Assembly: GCA_020350085.1 (NCBI GenBank)
Contig: CP070706.1
Coordinates: 3,517,167-3,523,591 of the forward strand
Length of the DNA stretch: 6,425 bases
Source: Acidobacteriota bacterium
Lineage (GTDB): Bacteria; Acidobacteriota; Polarisedimenticolia; J045
Reading direction: 5' to 3'
Numbering within the stretch: position 1 is the stretch's first letter; every line of letters begins with the position of its first letter. Both the position numbers and the translations under genes were made by a program. Shown piece after piece: positions 5,367 through 6,425 of the stretch. The notes under the pieces are model-generated. The model had not been told where the DNA came from. It saw nothing but the letters and a program-made list of their open reading frames with translations, and did not search any database.

Positions 5367-6425
5367 ATGGCGTTGTTAGCTTTCTTGCGTCGGCTTAATC
5401 GGCTCGCGAGTCTCACAGCCGCGACACTCGCCTGCGGGTCAGCGTTGGCCTCCGAGTCCGGTGTTTTTCCTTGGATCTACGAGGAACGTGTCGCCGTCGA
5501 TCGAGTGTTGCTGCCGGTCACCCTGCAGGGCGGTGACTGCGACCGGCTCGAGCCTCGCCACCTCAACGTGCGCGAGGACGGAGAGCCGGTCGTGCGGGTC
5601 ACGGCGATCGAGCGCCGGCCCCGACCGGCCATCCACGCCCTGCTGATCGACGTGAGTGACAGCATGAAGCGGCACGATGCCCTCCAACACGCGATCGATG
5701 CGGCGAAGAGCTACGTTCGCGGCCTGCGGGACGGTGAGCGCGTGATGATTCTGGCCTTCGACGAGCAGTTGCACCTTCGCGTGCCGCTGACAGCAGCGCC
5801 CGATGAACGCGCCCTTCAGAGGATCGAAAGCCGTATCACACACCTCGAGCCGGGCGAGAGGACATCTCTTCGTGACGCCGTGTTCAGCGTGCTGTACTAC
5901 CTCAGCGGGCTCGACGAACGCAAGGCGATCGTAGTGCTCACGGACGGCGTCGATGTCTCGAGCCGGATCCGGAGTCAGACGTTCATCGAGCGCGTGAGCG
6001 ATCTGCTCGAACACGACGTAGCGGTCTTTCCCGTAGCGCTCAACGTCCAGCCTCGGACCCGCACGAGCCGCCAGCTCCAGGAGCTGGCCTCGCTCACCGG
6101 CGGGGCGTACTTCGCGCTGACGGACGAGGCCGGAAGGCCGGCCTCGGACTCGTTGTTGCCCACCTTCGAACTGATCCGCGAGCTGCTGCACGATCAGGTC
6201 GTCGTCGAGTACGACGCGTTCGACGCGAGCGAAGATCGCGCCGAGAGCGAACGAGAACGCGTCCCCGCCAGCCCCTCGCCGACTCGCCGCCGCCTAGAGG
6301 TGAGCATCAGCGATCAAGGCATCGACTGTCGCGTGCTTCATGCCGCGAGCCACCGCAGCGTCAGGACGGCCGACGATGAACAGACGCCGCCTGACCCGGT
6401 CACTTGGCCACCATCGCTGGATCCA
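5367..6425 (+). CDS. Secreted von Willebrand factor A domain protein, VWFA-related acidobacterial type (3' end beyond window)
   Basis: 353 codons are open to the window edge. Residues 1-28 form a signal peptide: basic LRRLNR, a hydrophobic core, and ALA-S cleavage after about 28. A short N-terminal strand region follows (VDRVLLPVTLQ, then LNVREDGEPV at about 66-75), typical of VWFA-related proteins. The VWA domain then has an intact metal-ion-dependent adhesion site: DVSDS at 95-99, T166 in GERTSLRDAV and D193 in VLTDGVD. A tail with an RRRLEVSI segment resembles the end of this family, so little may be missing. VWA domains with this site bind partner proteins through a divalent cation, here in the periplasm or outside the cell; the partner is unknown. 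The ATG is chosen for the signal peptide. The ribosome site is weak (AGGG at 5358-5361), and the REP-like palindrome ends 8 bases upstream, leaving no room for a promoter between them. Confidence 0.85.
   Translation, partial: MALLAFLRRLNRLASLTAATLACGSALASESGVFPWIYEERVAVDRVLLPVTLQGGDCDRLEPRHLNVREDGEPVVRVTAIERRPRPAIHALLIDVSDSMKRHDALQHAIDAAKSYVRGLRDGERVMILAFDEQLHLRVPLTAAPDERALQRIESRITHLEPGERTSLRDAVFSVLYYLSGLDERKAIVVLTDGVDVSSRIRSQTFIERVSDLLEHDVAVFPVALNVQPRTRTSRQLQELASLTGGAYFALTDEAGRPASDSLLPTFELIRELLHDQVVVEYDAFDASEDRAESERERVPASPSPTRRRLEVSISDQGIDCRVLHAASHRSVRTADDEQTPPDPVTWPPSLDP

Noticed and set aside
5439..6191. 250-codon open frame on the minus strand
   Set aside because: It is antisense to the VWA protein, which has a signal peptide and full metal-binding motif; the minus product shows no recognisable features.
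6419..6424. GGATCC at the right edge of the window
   Set aside because: A restriction-site clone boundary was considered, but a single 6-bp match at one end only, inside an open reading frame, is not evidence.

Overview
The window is GC-rich bacterial DNA with four complete protein genes of recognisable family, one complete small gene, and two genes cut by the window edges. The lineage is best guessed as Acidobacteriota or a neighbouring phylum. The main clue is a secreted von Willebrand A protein at the right end, which resembles the VWFA-related proteins that are abundant in Acidobacteria. A Rrf2 / GltD-like / Rieske cluster and an intergenic REP-like palindrome are compatible with that guess. 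It is an inference from protein style, not a proven placement.

Left third, minus strand (about 1-2705): a tight operon read right to left. An Rrf2-type repressor with IscR-like cluster ligands (start 2657) is followed 21 bases later by a 641-residue flavin and iron-sulfur oxidoreductase of the GltD type (start GTG 2174). That gene overlaps by ATGA with a tail-anchored, twin-arginine-like protein, the probable N-terminus of a Rieske iron-sulfur subunit (start 252, cut at base 1). The layout suggests an electron-transfer module, pyridine nucleotide or ferredoxin to a quinone/cytochrome bc-type complex, under control of a redox or Fe-S sensing repressor. A palindrome overlapping the predicted -10 box in front of the repressor gene fits autoregulation.

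Middle (2706-5258): a divergent, relatively AT-rich control region leads into three plus-strand genes. These are moaA (molybdenum cofactor step 1), a 46-residue membrane protein with a very good ribosome binding site (4052-4192), and a zinc alcohol dehydrogenase of the cinnamyl-alcohol/YahK type (4254-5258). No functional link between these three is evident.

Right end (5259-6425): a 94-bp nested palindrome (5265-5358) has the architecture of two inverted REP units, each a GTAG-footed hairpin, with one compensatory base-pair swap between the arms. It ends 8 bases before the start codon of the secreted VWA-domain protein, whose reading frame runs off the window. No RNA genes, CRISPR array or transposase gene were seen.
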